A DNA stretch of 64,000 nucleotides from Salidesulfovibrio onnuriiensis (GCF_008001235.1 NZ_CP040751.1:417001-481000); one strand, 5' to 3'. Counted from the first letter of the stretch, positions 24,851 to 34,966 are shown. Program-made: numbers and translations. The notes: generated by a model not told the origin, from the sequence alone.

Positions 24851-27800
24851 ATGAGCGAACAAGAGAATATTCTTCGGAGAGAAGTGGAGGAACTGCGCAG
24901 GAGAGTAGCCGAACTCGAGGCCCAGCAGGAAATGCTGGTGCCCGTCACCAGCGTGCTGGACGCCCTGCATGTGCCCGTGCTGCTCAAGGACACGAACCTG
25001 CGCTGGAAATACGCCAACGACGCCCTGTGCGACATGCTGGGGTATACCCGCGACCAGCTCATGGACATCACCGACTTCGACGTGCACACCCGCGAAGAGG
25101 CCGACATGGTCACCCAGTGCGACCGCCGGGTGCTGGAGAGCGGCCATCCTTCCAGCTACGAGCGCACCATGCTGCTCAACGGCGACTACTACCACCTGAC
25201 CACCCTGAAGATGCTCTGGGACCATCCCCTGTCCGGGGAGCGCTTCATCGTCTCGGTGGTGCGCGACCTCACGGCCGTCAGGCAGGCCGAGGAGGCCCTG
25301 GCCGAAACCCGGGAGCGCTTCGGGGCCGTGATCCGCCATTCGCCCGTGGGCATCCAGATGTTCCGGCTCACGGAAAAGAACGAGCTCCTGCTCATGGACG
25401 CCAACCCGGCGGCGGACAGGATTCTCGGTTTCGACAGCCGCGACGCCCTGGGCATCCCCATGGAGCAGGCCTTTCCCGGCCTGAGGGATACGGAAATCCC
25501 CGAGCGGTTCCGGGCCGTGGCCGCCACCGGGGAATCCTGGCTGCACCATCATTTTTCCTGCGACGACGACATCATCTCCGGCATATACGACGTCTATGCC
25601 TTCCAGCTCACCCCCGGGCTCATGGCCGTGCTGTTCCAGGACGTCAGCGAGCAGATCCGGGTCCGGGAGACCGTGGAGGCCAGCGAGCTCCGCTACCGCA
25701 GCCTGTTTGAAAATTCGCCCATCTCCCTGCTGGAAGAGGACTTCTCCGGAGTCCGGGAACACCTGGAGCGCATCAGGGCCCTGGGCGTCGACGACTACGA
25801 ATCCTATTTCCGGGCCCATCCCGAGGAGGTGCGCGCCTGCACCACCGCCATCCGCCCGATGCGGGTCAACGGGGCCTGCATGAAGATGCTCGGGGTTTTC
25901 AGCAAGGAGGAGATCACCGAGAACCTCCAGCAGTTCTTTACCGAAGAATCCTATGAAATGTTCGTGCGCGAGCTGGCCGCCCTGGCCCGTGGCGAAACCT
26001 CCTACCCGCTCCAGGGCGTCTACCGGACGCTCCAGGGCGAACACCGGCAGTTCATCGGCAGCCTGAACATCATTCCGGGCTGCGAGGAAAGCATGGAGCA
26101 GGTGCTCATTTCCGCCATGGACGTGACCGAACGGCACCGCGCCGAACTGGCCCTGCAGGAAAGCGAGGAACAGCTGCGGCTGGCGCTCGGCGCCACCCAA
26201 GACGGCCTCTGGGACTGGGACGTGCGCACGGGCCGCTGCCAGTTCTCCCCGACCTTCTATTCCATGGTGGGGTACGAGCCGGGCGACTTCCCTGCCTCGC
26301 AGGAAGGCTGGCGGACCCTGCTGCACCCGGAGGACCTGCCCCTAGTCGAACGGGAGACCGTGGAAACCTTCAAAAGCGGCGAACCGTTCCGCCAGGAATT
26401 CCGACTCCGGCGCAAGGACGGCGATTGGCACTGGGTCATGAGCCGGGGGCGTGTGGTGGACTTTGACGAGGACGGCAACGCCACCCGCATGGTCGGCGCG
26501 CATACGGACATCAATGAGCTCAAGAAGACCCAGGAAGCGCTGGTGGAGTACCGCAACCTGGTGGAAGCCATGTCCGACAACATGATCGACATGCTCTGGG
26601 CCAAGGACCTGGACGGCAACTACCGCTTTTCCAACCGGGCCAACTACGAGACCCTGCTCTGCGGGGACGGGGTCGACGCCATCGGGCACAACCATCTCTT
26701 TTTCGCCAACCGCCTGCGCGAACAGGGCTTCACCTACACCTTCGGGGAAAAGTGCGTGGACAGCGACGCCGTGGTGCTCCAGGACATGGCCCCGGGACGG
26801 TTCATCGAGGACGGCATGGTCAAGGACCGCTACATGGTCCTCGACGTGCGCAAGTCGCCGCTCTACGACAGCTCGGGGGCGCTCATCGGCACCGTGGGCA
26901 TGGGCCGGGACATCACCGAGCAGAAAAAGGCGGGCGAGGCCCTGGTCCGGGCCAAGGAGGCCGCCGAGGCCGCGGCCAAGTCCAAGGACCAGTTCCTGGC
27001 CAACATGAGCCACGAGATCCGTACGCCCATGAACGGGGTGCTGGGCATGCTTCAGCTGCTGCGGGGCACCACCCTGGACAGCGAACAGAAGGAATACGTG
27101 GACACCTGCCTGGAATCCGGGCGGGGCCTGCTTTCGGTCATCAACGACATTCTCGACTTTTCCAAGCTGGACGCGGGCACCTTCGAGCTGGCCTGCCGCG
27201 AATTCACCCTGCGGGAAACCGTGCGCACCGTGCTGCACAGCTTTTCGGTCCAGGCCCGGGACAAGCGTATCGGCCTGGGGTACGAGATCGACCCCCGTCT
27301 GCCCGCCCAGCTGGCCGGGGACGACGCCCGGCTCCGGCAGGTGCTGTTCAACGTGGTGGGCAACGCGGTCAAGTTCACCCATTCGGGCAGCGTGCGGGTG
27401 CAGGCCGACCTGCTGCGCCGGGAGGGCTCGGAACTGCTGGTGGGATTCGAGATCGCGGACACGGGCATAGGCATTCCCGAGCGCATGCTGGACGACATTT
27501 TCGAGCCCTTTACCCAGGCCGACGGCTCCTACACCCGGGAATATCATGGAACGGGCCTGGGGCTGGGCATCGTGCGCCAGCTGGTGCACCGCATGGGCGG
27601 CACCATCAGCGTGGAATCCCGGGAAGGGGAAGGCACCACCTTCTACCTGACCATCCGCTGCCTGTGCTGCCTGCCAGGGGAGCAGGGAGCGGCCGGCTGC
27701 CAGGAATGCGCCAAGCCGGGCATCACCCTGCTGCTGGCCGAGGACGACGAGGTAAACCGGTTCACCATCAAGCGCTACCTGGAAAAGAACGGGTACCGCG

Positions 27801-28090
27801 TCTTTGCCGCCGAGGACGGACAGCAGGCTCTGGACCTGTTCCGGGAGCACGAGTTCCAGTGCATTCTCATGGATATCCAGATGCCGGGCGTGGACGGGCT
27901 GGACGCGACCGCCGCCATCCGCGAGCAGGAACAGCGGGAAAACCGCACTCCGGTGCCCATCATCGCCCTCACGGCCCATGCCATGCAGGGCGACCGGGAA
28001 CGCTTCCTGGAGGCGGGCATGGACGAATACCTGTCCAAGCCCCTGGAGCTGGACGCGCTCATGGAGGCCATCGAGGCCATCCTGAGCTGA
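24851..28090 (+). CDS. multi-PAS hybrid sensor histidine kinase with receiver domain
   Basis: 1079 residues with no membrane span or signal peptide, so a cytoplasmic sensor. A short N-terminal coiled coil (1-35) precedes about five PAS/PAC units (roughly 37-150, 155-275, 280-430, 435-560, 565-690), with repeats such as YTRDQLMDITDFDVH and GATQDGLWDWDVRTGRC. The kinase core has NMSHEIRTPMNGVLGMLQLL (His near 720), VVGNAVKFTHSG and GTGLGLGIV. The C-terminal receiver has ILMDIQMPGVDGLDA (Asp near 1007). A cysteine group C-LCC-...-CQEC lies between kinase and receiver. No cognate regulator is adjacent; the signal is unknown. Confidence 0.93.
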   Translation: MSEQENILRREVEELRRRVAELEAQQEMLVPVTSVLDALHVPVLLKDTNLRWKYANDALCDMLGYTRDQLMDITDFDVHTREEADMVTQCDRRVLESGHPSSYERTMLLNGDYYHLTTLKMLWDHPLSGERFIVSVVRDLTAVRQAEEALAETRERFGAVIRHSPVGIQMFRLTEKNELLLMDANPAADRILGFDSRDALGIPMEQAFPGLRDTEIPERFRAVAATGESWLHHHFSCDDDIISGIYDVYAFQLTPGLMAVLFQDVSEQIRVRETVEASELRYRSLFENSPISLLEEDFSGVREHLERIRALGVDDYESYFRAHPEEVRACTTAIRPMRVNGACMKMLGVFSKEEITENLQQFFTEESYEMFVRELAALARGETSYPLQGVYRTLQGEHRQFIGSLNIIPGCEESMEQVLISAMDVTERHRAELALQESEEQLRLALGATQDGLWDWDVRTGRCQFSPTFYSMVGYEPGDFPASQEGWRTLLHPEDLPLVERETVETFKSGEPFRQEFRLRRKDGDWHWVMSRGRVVDFDEDGNATRMVGAHTDINELKKTQEALVEYRNLVEAMSDNMIDMLWAKDLDGNYRFSNRANYETLLCGDGVDAIGHNHLFFANRLREQGFTYTFGEKCVDSDAVVLQDMAPGRFIEDGMVKDRYMVLDVRKSPLYDSSGALIGTVGMGRDITEQKKAGEALVRAKEAAEAAAKSKDQFLANMSHEIRTPMNGVLGMLQLLRGTTLDSEQKEYVDTCLESGRGLLSVINDILDFSKLDAGTFELACREFTLRETVRTVLHSFSVQARDKRIGLGYEIDPRLPAQLAGDDARLRQVLFNVVGNAVKFTHSGSVRVQADLLRREGSELLVGFEIADTGIGIPERMLDDIFEPFTQADGSYTREYHGTGLGLGIVRQLVHRMGGTISVESREGEGTTFYLTIRCLCCLPGEQGAAGCQECAKPGITLLLAEDDEVNRFTIKRYLEKNGYRVFAAEDGQQALDLFREHEFQCILMDIQMPGVDGLDATAAIREQEQRENRTPVPIIALTAHAMQGDRERFLEAGMDEYLSKPLELDALMEAIEAILS

Positions 28091-28155
28091 TCCGCTATAA
28101 GTATCTGTTTCTGAAACTCTTCATGCCCCGGTTGCGGACGCCAAAAACTCGGCAG

Positions 28156-29904
28156 CTATTCTTCTGGGGGCTTGCCAAGCTCCCTGATCCGCCGGGCGTA
28201 TTCCCGCTTGAGGGCCGCCATGTATTCCGGGTCCACCTCGCCCTTCCAGGTGACCACCTCTTGGTAGCGCTTGGGAATGTCTACGGCGTCCGGGTCGTAG
28301 CCGGTCTCGATCCGGGTGCGCCAGCGCAGCCGCTGGATGTTCTCGCCCACCGAGTCCTGGTCCTGGGCCAGCCGGGCATAGCCCACGGATTCCAGCGCCT
28401 GCCCCAGCATGTCGTCGCCGTAGACGCCCCTGGCGAACAGGCAGGAGACCATGGCCGTGAGGAAACAGCGCTTTTTCTCGTCCTCCACCAGGAAGTCCAC
28501 GGCCCGCCGCACGTCCTTGTCCTCGTGCTTCTGGTCGTAGGAATAGCCGCCCGTGTCCAGGTGGGCGTGGCGGAACCCCAGGGCCTCGGCCACGAAAAAG
28601 ACCTCGCCCGTGGCGTATCCGGCCATTTCCTGGCCCAGCACGCAGGCGAAATCCGCGCCCCCCAGCACCGAGGCGGCCTTGAGCGTCCCCCGGGCCAGCA
28701 GGGCGTAGAAGTCGTTTTCGGCCCGGCCCAGGTGGACAATGGCCTTTTCATAGTTGGCCGCATCCCCGAAGCGGAGCGGCACAATGGTCTGCTCCTCGGT
28801 AAGGATGCCCTTTTCCAGTGCCTCGGTGGCCCAGGCCAGGGCCACGCCCGCGCTCATGACGTCCAGGCCCATGAGCTCCACGGTGTCCATGAGCTGCAGG
28901 GCGTTGAAGGAATCCGTGACCCCGAGCATGGAGCCCACGGCAAAGAGCAATTCGTAGTCGTAGCCCACCTGGCGATAGCGGTACTGGTAGTTCTTCTTGA
29001 ACTGCTCGCGGATGTAGCCGATGTGGATGCAGCCCACGGGACAGCCCGCGCAGGCCGCATTGCGCAGCAGGCGCTCCTCGGCCATCTTCTCGCCGGTGAT
29101 GCCGCCCGGCTCCGGGTCGTGGGTGGCCTGGAGGTTGCGCCAGGGCAGGCTTTTGAGCTCGTTGAGCGGTGCCACGTTTACCGCAGTCCCCAACCCGTGA
29201 TACTTGTTCATGATCTCAGTATCGGTAAGTTGTTGGTAAAGTGTCTGGAACAGCTTGGGATAGGCAGGGGTTTCGGGCAGGGCAAAGCCCCGGTCGCCCA
29301 GGATGACGATGGCCTTGAGATTTTTGCTGCCCATGACCCCGCCCGCGCCCATGCGCCCGAAGTGACGGTAGGTGTCCACGTTGATGCAGGCGTAGGCGCA
29401 GCCGTTTTCGCCCGCCGGACCGATGCGCAGCATGGAGCGGCGGCCCGAGCCCGGGAACATGGACCGGAGGATCTTGCCCGAGCTGAGCGTGTCGCGGCCG
29501 CGCAGGAATTCCACGTCCCGGATCTCGAAACGCCGCGCACCGATACACAGGGCGGAAAGCCGCCTGGCGCGGCCCTTGATGACCAGGGCGTCCATGTCCC
29601 CGAAGCGCATGGACAGGGCCGAGCGCCCGCCCGCGTGGGATTCGCTGTATTGGTCGTGGTAGGGGGACTTGAAGGCGCAGACCGTCTTGCTCATGAGCGG
29701 GAAATACCCCGTGAGCGGGCCTATGGCGAAAATCAGTGGCTGGTCCGGGTCGTCCCAGGGCCGGTCCGCATGACCGTATTCCCGGAAGAGCATGGCGGCC
29801 AGGCCGCCGCCCCCGGCCACCAGGTCGCGGCCCTCGTGCTCGGCCACGTTCATGCGTCCGCTGTCCAGGTCCACCACCGAAACTCGGAAGAAATCGCGGA
29901 TCAT
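28156..29904 (-). CDS. aldehyde:ferredoxin oxidoreductase (tungsten AOR family)
   Basis: 582 residues. Oxidises aldehydes to acids with a tungstopterin and a [4Fe-4S] cluster, passing electrons to ferredoxin. The pterin-binding N-domain has GPLTGYFPLMSKTVCAF, SPYHDQYSESHAGGR and RIGPAGENGCAYACI. Cluster ligands are CAGCPVGC (C-x2-C-x3-C near 283-290) plus a distal Cys in VSCLFARGVYGDD near 487. GRMGAGGVMGSKNLKAI is a family hallmark. ATG 29904 overlaps the ferredoxin stop by four bases. Aldehyde detoxification or reversible carboxylate reduction is plausible. Confidence 0.92.
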   Translation of the reverse strand: MIRDFFRVSVVDLDSGRMNVAEHEGRDLVAGGGGLAAMLFREYGHADRPWDDPDQPLIFAIGPLTGYFPLMSKTVCAFKSPYHDQYSESHAGGRSALSMRFGDMDALVIKGRARRLSALCIGARRFEIRDVEFLRGRDTLSSGKILRSMFPGSGRRSMLRIGPAGENGCAYACINVDTYRHFGRMGAGGVMGSKNLKAIVILGDRGFALPETPAYPKLFQTLYQQLTDTEIMNKYHGLGTAVNVAPLNELKSLPWRNLQATHDPEPGGITGEKMAEERLLRNAACAGCPVGCIHIGYIREQFKKNYQYRYRQVGYDYELLFAVGSMLGVTDSFNALQLMDTVELMGLDVMSAGVALAWATEALEKGILTEEQTIVPLRFGDAANYEKAIVHLGRAENDFYALLARGTLKAASVLGGADFACVLGQEMAGYATGEVFFVAEALGFRHAHLDTGGYSYDQKHEDKDVRRAVDFLVEDEKKRCFLTAMVSCLFARGVYGDDMLGQALESVGYARLAQDQDSVGENIQRLRWRTRIETGYDPDAVDIPKRYQEVVTWKGEVDPEYMAALKREYARRIRELGKPPEE

Positions 29905-30323
29905 GACGCCCCCTCCTCCTTGACGGAAATTTCCTTCATCTCCAGACAGTCGTGCGGACAAAAGGCCACGCAGCGCCCGCAATGGATGCAGACATAGGGA
30001 TTCACCAGGTGGTCCAGGAAAATGGCGTCCACCGGGCAGGCCGCGGCGCATTTGCCGCACCGGATGCACAGCTTGCGCTTCTGGATCACGCCGCCGCCCT
30101 TGCGCTGGGAAAGCGCGCCCGTGGGGCAGGCCTCGGCGCAGGGAGCCGGGGAGCAGGCCAGGCAGAGCTTGGCCTCGAACCCCGCGGCCATGCCGCCGGA
30201 CGAGCGGATGCGGATGCCCGCCTTGTTCCAGGAAAGCTGCTTGTGGACCAGCCGAGCGCAGGCCAATGAGCAGGAATGACAGCCGATGCACTGTTCCATG
30301 CGGGCCGCCGAGAGCTTTTTCAT
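29901..30323 (-). CDS. polyferredoxin, four [4Fe-4S] clusters (AOR electron-transfer partner)
   Basis: A 140-residue ferredoxin of the HycB/DmsB type. Sixteen cysteines are arranged in four sets: C12/15/18/22, C54/57/62/66, C86/89/92/96 and C112/115/118/122. The later ones pair in classical ferredoxin style (CIRCGKCAAACPVDAI, CIHCGRCVAFCPHD). No signal peptide, so it works in the cytoplasm. It immediately precedes and overlaps the AOR gene and is therefore its likely electron acceptor or a wire to another oxidoreductase. Confidence 0.9.
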   Translation of the reverse strand: MKKLSAARMEQCIGCHSCSLACARLVHKQLSWNKAGIRIRSSGGMAAGFEAKLCLACSPAPCAEACPTGALSQRKGGGVIQKRKLCIRCGKCAAACPVDAIFLDHLVNPYVCIHCGRCVAFCPHDCLEMKEISVKEEGAS

Positions 30324-30367
30324 GGCGCGACCTCCGGGAGCCCCTCGCGGGGATACGGGATTACGGA

Positions 30368-31981
30368 CTACTGGAGTTCGAGAATGTCATGCTTCAGGGC
30401 CCACAGGACATGATATTCTGCCCTGTCCCGCAGCATGGCGGAGGAAATCTCGGCGATTTTTCGAAGCAACTCGTCGCAATGGATGGATTTTCTGGCCAGG
30501 AAGGCGATTTTCCTGAGCACCTCGGGATCGATGATCCGCTCCATGCCCGCATAGAGCAGGGGGAAGTCCTTGCCCCGGTACATGGCCTCGCCCGTGCGCC
30601 CGGTCCTGAGCGCCATGTCCGGCGAAAGGTTTTGCGTGCAGTAGTGGCCGAAGATCTCCGAATAGGTGATGTGCCCGGGATGGCGCAGGGCGCGCAGGGC
30701 TTCCTCGTCCACGGGCTCCCGCCAAAGCTCGTCCCAGAGCTGCACATACTGCCGGATGACCGCGCTCCAGGAATAGTTTTCCTCCACGCGCCTGCGGGCG
30801 GCGGCGCCCATGGAGCGGCGCAGGTCCGAATTTTCCACCAGCGACCGGATAGCTTCGGCCAGGTCCGGGATGCGCACCACGGTCTGCTGGGCCAGCATGA
30901 GGTGATACTGGCTGTCGAAGACGAACGGGGCCATGAGGTCCGCGTCCAGGGTGGAGACAGCGCCCACCGTGGGAACCCGGATGCCGGTTTCCCCGTCCAC
31001 CACCAGGTCCTTGTACCCGTCGTAGTCCGAGGCGATGCAGGGCAGCCCGAAGGCCGCGGCTTCCAGCACGGTGATCCCGAAGGTCTCCTGCGGGTTGTCG
31101 GCAATGGTCACAAAGATGTCGGCCTCGCGGAAGATGCGCACCTTTTCCGCCTCGGTGGGCCGGGCCTCGATAACCAGCTCCAGGCCGATGTTCCTGGCCA
31201 GTTCGCCCAGGGTGGGGGTGAAGTCGTCCTCGTCCTCGGTCCAGCCGCCCAGGACCAGGCGCACGCCCGAAGGATCCAGCCCGTCCGCGAACAGCCGGTG
31301 CAGGGCCCGGAACAGGGGCAGCAGGTCCATCTTGGAAAAATGCGAGATGCGCCCGAAGACCAGGATGTTGCAAACTTCGCCGCCGCCCTGGCCCGGGGTG
31401 TAGGTGCCGGGGTCGATACCCAGCGGCACGCGGCGCACGCTGGGCCGGGCAAAGGCGTCGCTCAGCCCGTAGTCGCGGCGCAGGGCCTCCAGGTACTGTT
31501 CCACGGCCCGGACCCCGGCCGTGGAGGTGGAGACGATGCAGTCGCGCGGGGTTGCGCCGGGCCAGAGGTGCTGCAGGAACTGGCGGGCGTAGTCCGCATA
31601 GCTCAGGGAATGGGTCACGCCGGTTATGGGAAAGATTTCCGGACTGTAGGCGTTGCGCAGCCGGGCCAGGTGGGGCTGGTAGGTGATGCAGTCGGACTGG
31701 TGAAAGCAGCGGTAGCCGCCCCTGGCCAGGGCGTCGGGCAGCTCCCTGCGGTCCATGACCTTGAACCCTTCCCTGGCCGCGATGTTCGGAGCCAGGGAGG
31801 CCAAGGTCGCCCGCAGGTCACGGCGCGCTGGCTGGCTGTTCAGAAAGAAATGGTATTCGTCGAAGGGGTCGGCGGCCAGGAGAAAATCCATGAACCGGGC
31901 ATTGGCGACCTTGCGGCCCAGAATGCCGCCGCTTTCGTAAAACTGGTCCAGTGTCCCCCAAAATCCTTTTTGTGTTCCCAT
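30368..31981 (-). CDS. glycosyltransferase family 4 with C-terminal extension
   Basis: 537 residues, about 150 longer than usual GT4 enzymes. The N-terminal domain has a FYESGGILGRKVANARFMDF start and a Ser-rich GVTHSLSYADYARQF. The donor domain has VLVFGRISHFSKMDLLPLFR-like residues, ADNPQETFGITVLEAAAFG (E-x7-E type) and SDYDGYKDLVVDGETG. The last 130 residues are helical and charged, with no recognised domain. No ribosome site stands out before 31981. It is transcribed towards the AOR operon, starting a separate unit. Acceptor unknown. Confidence 0.82.
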   Translation of the reverse strand: MGTQKGFWGTLDQFYESGGILGRKVANARFMDFLLAADPFDEYHFFLNSQPARRDLRATLASLAPNIAAREGFKVMDRRELPDALARGGYRCFHQSDCITYQPHLARLRNAYSPEIFPITGVTHSLSYADYARQFLQHLWPGATPRDCIVSTSTAGVRAVEQYLEALRRDYGLSDAFARPSVRRVPLGIDPGTYTPGQGGGEVCNILVFGRISHFSKMDLLPLFRALHRLFADGLDPSGVRLVLGGWTEDEDDFTPTLGELARNIGLELVIEARPTEAEKVRIFREADIFVTIADNPQETFGITVLEAAAFGLPCIASDYDGYKDLVVDGETGIRVPTVGAVSTLDADLMAPFVFDSQYHLMLAQQTVVRIPDLAEAIRSLVENSDLRRSMGAAARRRVEENYSWSAVIRQYVQLWDELWREPVDEEALRALRHPGHITYSEIFGHYCTQNLSPDMALRTGRTGEAMYRGKDFPLLYAGMERIIDPEVLRKIAFLARKSIHCDELLRKIAEISSAMLRDRAEYHVLWALKHDILELQ

Positions 31982-32161
31982 GCTTCTAGGTCAAACCCGA
32001 CTTTGTCTGCTTTGTCAAAGACTTTGCCCTGCACGGTGTCGGAATATTGTTCCCCTTGTGAAGGTTTGTTCACATGTTCCGGCGAAACGGCCTGATCAAA
32101 AAACAAATGAATTCGGGATGATGATTCTCAGGCGATTCTCTTTTGCCGCAACAGGGAGCAC

Positions 32162-32178
32162 TTGGCCCTGTTTTTGCA
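32162..32178 (+). promoter_or_regulatory. candidate sigma-54 promoter of the diguanylate cyclase gene
   Basis: TTGGCCCTGTTTTTGCA has GG (32164-32165) and GC (32176-32177) ten bases apart, with TGGC and TTGC boxes. The predicted start near 32189 would give a 48-base leader containing the GAGGAG ribosome site. Confidence 0.6.
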
Positions 32179-32236
32179 AAATCGGAGTGGGTCGAGACGG
32201 ATACTCGACGCAGAACCAGTTGAGGAGTGTACCGGC

Positions 32237-33730
32237 ATGAAGGGAAACATGAGACGCGGAGAACGCCCCGAATTGATGTGGGGCCTCGGTTTGACCGAAG
32301 CGCAGAAGGAACAGATCGAAAATGCAGTCGGTCCCGGGTTCTTCCTAAGAAACTTCCCCGAGGGCAAGCTGCCCTGGAACAAGGAACTCAACCAGGCGGA
32401 AAGACCTTCCGCCACGTGGATACCCATGAAGGTTTGGAAGCAGATTTCGGACAACCGGAAGGACGAATACAAGCGTCTGGAGGAAACCCAGCGCATCCTG
32501 ATCCAGGATGAGCAGGACGAGCCCGTGGAAATGGAGCAGGTCCTGGAGCAGGGCTTCCTGACCGTGGTCACCTCCCCCCTGACCCGCCGCAAGGTGCAGG
32601 ACGCCGTGTTCCGGGCCAAGGAAGTCACCAGCATGTACTCGGACATCTACCGCATGACCGAGGAAATCATGCTGGAGCGCGAACTGCTCGCCCGCAAGAC
32701 CGACCAGCTTCTGTTCCTCAACCGTATCCTGACCGTCTGCACCGAGAGCCTTGACCCGGCCATCATCCTGGCGAACGCCAAGGAAAACCTGAACATGCTC
32801 CTGCCCGTGTACGAGATGCACGCGGTTTTCTGGCATCATCACGAGGCCACCGGTTTCACGGACGTGGAAATGTTCCTGGACCGCAAGGCCGACGCCAAGC
32901 AGGAAAACGAGTGGGTGGAAACCCTCATGGACTGCGCCGAACGCATGGGCGGCGGAGCCATCGGCGGCTTCCAGATGACCCATATCGATCCGCTCAACCG
33001 CCCGGCCATGGGCACGGCGGAGCGCCACGGCCGCGTGGTGACCATGCCCCTTTCCGCCGGCAACGCCCACTTCGGGTCCCTGGTCCTCACCGTGGACAGC
33101 GAAGTGCGCATGGGCAAGGACGAAGTGGAGACCTTCAAGGCTGCGGCCAGCCACCTGGGCCTGGCCCTGCGCAACGCCCTGACCTTCAAGGAGGTCAAGC
33201 TGCGCGCCGACCACGACGCCCTGACCCGCATCTACAACCGTCACACCTTTGACGACAGGCTGGTCTACGAGCTCAAGCGCCGCCAGCGCTACGGGCACGA
33301 ACTGTCCCTGCTCATGGTCGACCTGGACCACTTCAAGGGCGTCAACGACACCTACGGCCACAAGGCCGGGGACATGGTGCTCAAGGAAATGGGCACCATC
33401 CTGCGCAAGGCGCTGCGCTCCACTGACCTGGCCGCCCGTTACGGGGGCGAGGAGTTCGTGGTCCTGCTGCCGCATACCACCGAAAAGGACGCCCACATGC
33501 TGGCCGAGCGCATCCGCTCCCGCGTGGAGGCAACGGTCTTTTCCTCCGAGGGCGTCCAGTTCTCGGTGACCGCCAGCATCGGCGTGGCCTCCATCGAGTC
33601 CGGCTGCCTCTCCCGCGACGAGGACCTGCTGCTCAAGGCGGACAAGGCCCTGTACGAGGCCAAGAACAACGGCCGCAACATGGTCGTGGTCTCCAAGATC
33701 CACGAAACCGTGCAGCAGGCGCGGCAATAG
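32237..33730 (+). CDS. GAF-GGDEF diguanylate cyclase
   Basis: 497 residues. A novel N-terminal region of about 150 residues is followed by a GAF-like domain (about 160-320) and a GGDEF domain (about 325-490). The active loop is ARYGGEEFVVLLP (near 400-412) and the preceding RSTD, five residues before GGEEF, is an intact inhibitory I-site. It makes cyclic di-GMP. The start ATG 32237 has GAGGAG nine bases upstream. Sigma-54 control would link c-di-GMP output to a growth or motility state. Soluble; the signal is unknown. Confidence 0.92.
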   Translation: MKGNMRRGERPELMWGLGLTEAQKEQIENAVGPGFFLRNFPEGKLPWNKELNQAERPSATWIPMKVWKQISDNRKDEYKRLEETQRILIQDEQDEPVEMEQVLEQGFLTVVTSPLTRRKVQDAVFRAKEVTSMYSDIYRMTEEIMLERELLARKTDQLLFLNRILTVCTESLDPAIILANAKENLNMLLPVYEMHAVFWHHHEATGFTDVEMFLDRKADAKQENEWVETLMDCAERMGGGAIGGFQMTHIDPLNRPAMGTAERHGRVVTMPLSAGNAHFGSLVLTVDSEVRMGKDEVETFKAAASHLGLALRNALTFKEVKLRADHDALTRIYNRHTFDDRLVYELKRRQRYGHELSLLMVDLDHFKGVNDTYGHKAGDMVLKEMGTILRKALRSTDLAARYGGEEFVVLLPHTTEKDAHMLAERIRSRVEATVFSSEGVQFSVTASIGVASIESGCLSRDEDLLLKADKALYEAKNNGRNMVVVSKIHETVQQARQ

Positions 33731-33752
33731 TTCCCCCCACCATAGAATAATC

Positions 33753-33781
33753 AAAAGGCACGGTTTTCCGTGCCTTTATCA
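33753..33781 (+). terminator. diguanylate cyclase terminator
   Basis: AAAGGCACGG (33754-33763), TTTT loop, CCGTGCCTTT (33768-33777), followed by a T-rich tail. Confidence 0.9.
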
Positions 33782-33840
33782 TTTTCGCGCCCCTCCATGC
33801 GTGCTATGTTCAAAAGGCATTTCAACCAAGGAAACATGCC

Positions 33841-34770
33841 ATGCGAGCTATCATTGCCGGTGGGACCGGCTTCATAGGCCGGGCCCTGTGCGCCGAGTTG
33901 CTGGAAAACGGATGGGAGGTCGTGATCCTTTCCCGCAAGCCATCCCGCGTGGGCGAGCTTTTTGACGGCGGGGTCATCGGCATGGACTGGGACGGCGGCG
34001 GGCACTGGGATTCCGTCATGGGCAAGGACACCGTGGTGGTCAACCTGGCCGGGGAAAACATCGCCGGCCGCTGGACCGAAGCCAGGAAGCGCCGCATCCT
34101 GGAAAGCAGGCTCATGGCCGGGCAGCGCCTGGTGGACGTCATTTCCCAGGTTTCGGTGAAGCCACGGGCCTTTGTCCAGGCCTCGGCAGTGGGCTATTAC
34201 GGTCCGCACAAGAGCACGCCCCAGAACGAGGAGTGCCCTCCGGGCACGGGATTCCTGGCCGACGTGACCCGCCAGTGGGAGGCTTCCACCCGCACGGTGG
34301 GGGACATGGGCGTGCGCCGGGTGGTCATCCGCACCGGCGTGGTGCTCGGCCAGGGCGGGGCCCTGGCAAAAATGCTGCCCTTGTTCCGGCTGTTCCTGGG
34401 CGGCCCCACCGGGCACGGCCACCAGGGCATGTCCTGGATCCACCTGGCCGACGAAGCCGGGGCCATCCGGTTTCTCATGGAAAACGAGGAGGAGCGCGGG
34501 GCCTACAATCTGGTGGCGCCGGCTCCCTGCGACAACAACCGCTTTGCCCACACCCTGGGCCGGGTGCTCGGGCGGCCCTCCTGGCTGCGGGTCCCGGCCG
34601 CGGCCTTGCGCACGCTCTTCGGGCAGATGGCCGACGAAGTGCTGCTCACCGGGCAGTTCGCCCTGCCCGAGGCCCTGCAGCGCGCCGGGTACCAATTCCG
34701 ATTTCCGGACCTGGAAGGGGCGCTGCGCGATATCTTGTCCCGGGATGCCTCCGGCGGCCCAAGGGGATAA
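33841..34770 (+). CDS. TIGR01777 family NAD(P)-binding epimerase-like protein (YfcH type)
   Basis: 309 residues. The Rossmann loop GGTGFIGRAL (7-16) opens the protein; VVNLAGENIAGRWTEARKR and ASAVGYYGPHK are hallmarks of the SDR39U1/YfcH group. The C-terminal DUF1731-like part has NRFAHTLGRVLGRP and FPDLEGALRDIL. The in vivo reaction of this family is not established. Single gene; its stop codon TAA forms the loop of a strong hairpin. Confidence 0.9.
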   Translation: MRAIIAGGTGFIGRALCAELLENGWEVVILSRKPSRVGELFDGGVIGMDWDGGGHWDSVMGKDTVVVNLAGENIAGRWTEARKRRILESRLMAGQRLVDVISQVSVKPRAFVQASAVGYYGPHKSTPQNEECPPGTGFLADVTRQWEASTRTVGDMGVRRVVIRTGVVLGQGGALAKMLPLFRLFLGGPTGHGHQGMSWIHLADEAGAIRFLMENEEERGAYNLVAPAPCDNNRFAHTLGRVLGRPSWLRVPAAALRTLFGQMADEVLLTGQFALPEALQRAGYQFRFPDLEGALRDILSRDASGGPRG

Positions 34771-34780
34771 TCCCCTTGGG
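34758..34780 (+). terminator. hairpin with the stop codon in its loop
   Basis: CCCAAGGGGA (34758-34767), loop TAA (the stop codon, 34768-34770), TCCCCTTGGG (34771-34780). No U-run follows, so a 3'-end stabilising or weak terminator role is possible. Confidence 0.55.
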
Positions 34781-34966
34781 GAACCCTGATGCAAGCAAGC
34801 GGATATAGCCATCGCTCCGCTCGGCTTACATTCGCTTGCCTGGTTTGTTTCCAAAGAGAATTTTCAACACGGCCAGGACGGCCCCGACATAAATTTTGTT
34901 GCAGTTTCCGTCAGTGCGGATTTGCAGAGAAGCGAATCGCAAAGACGCACTGGCAGATCAGGGTTT

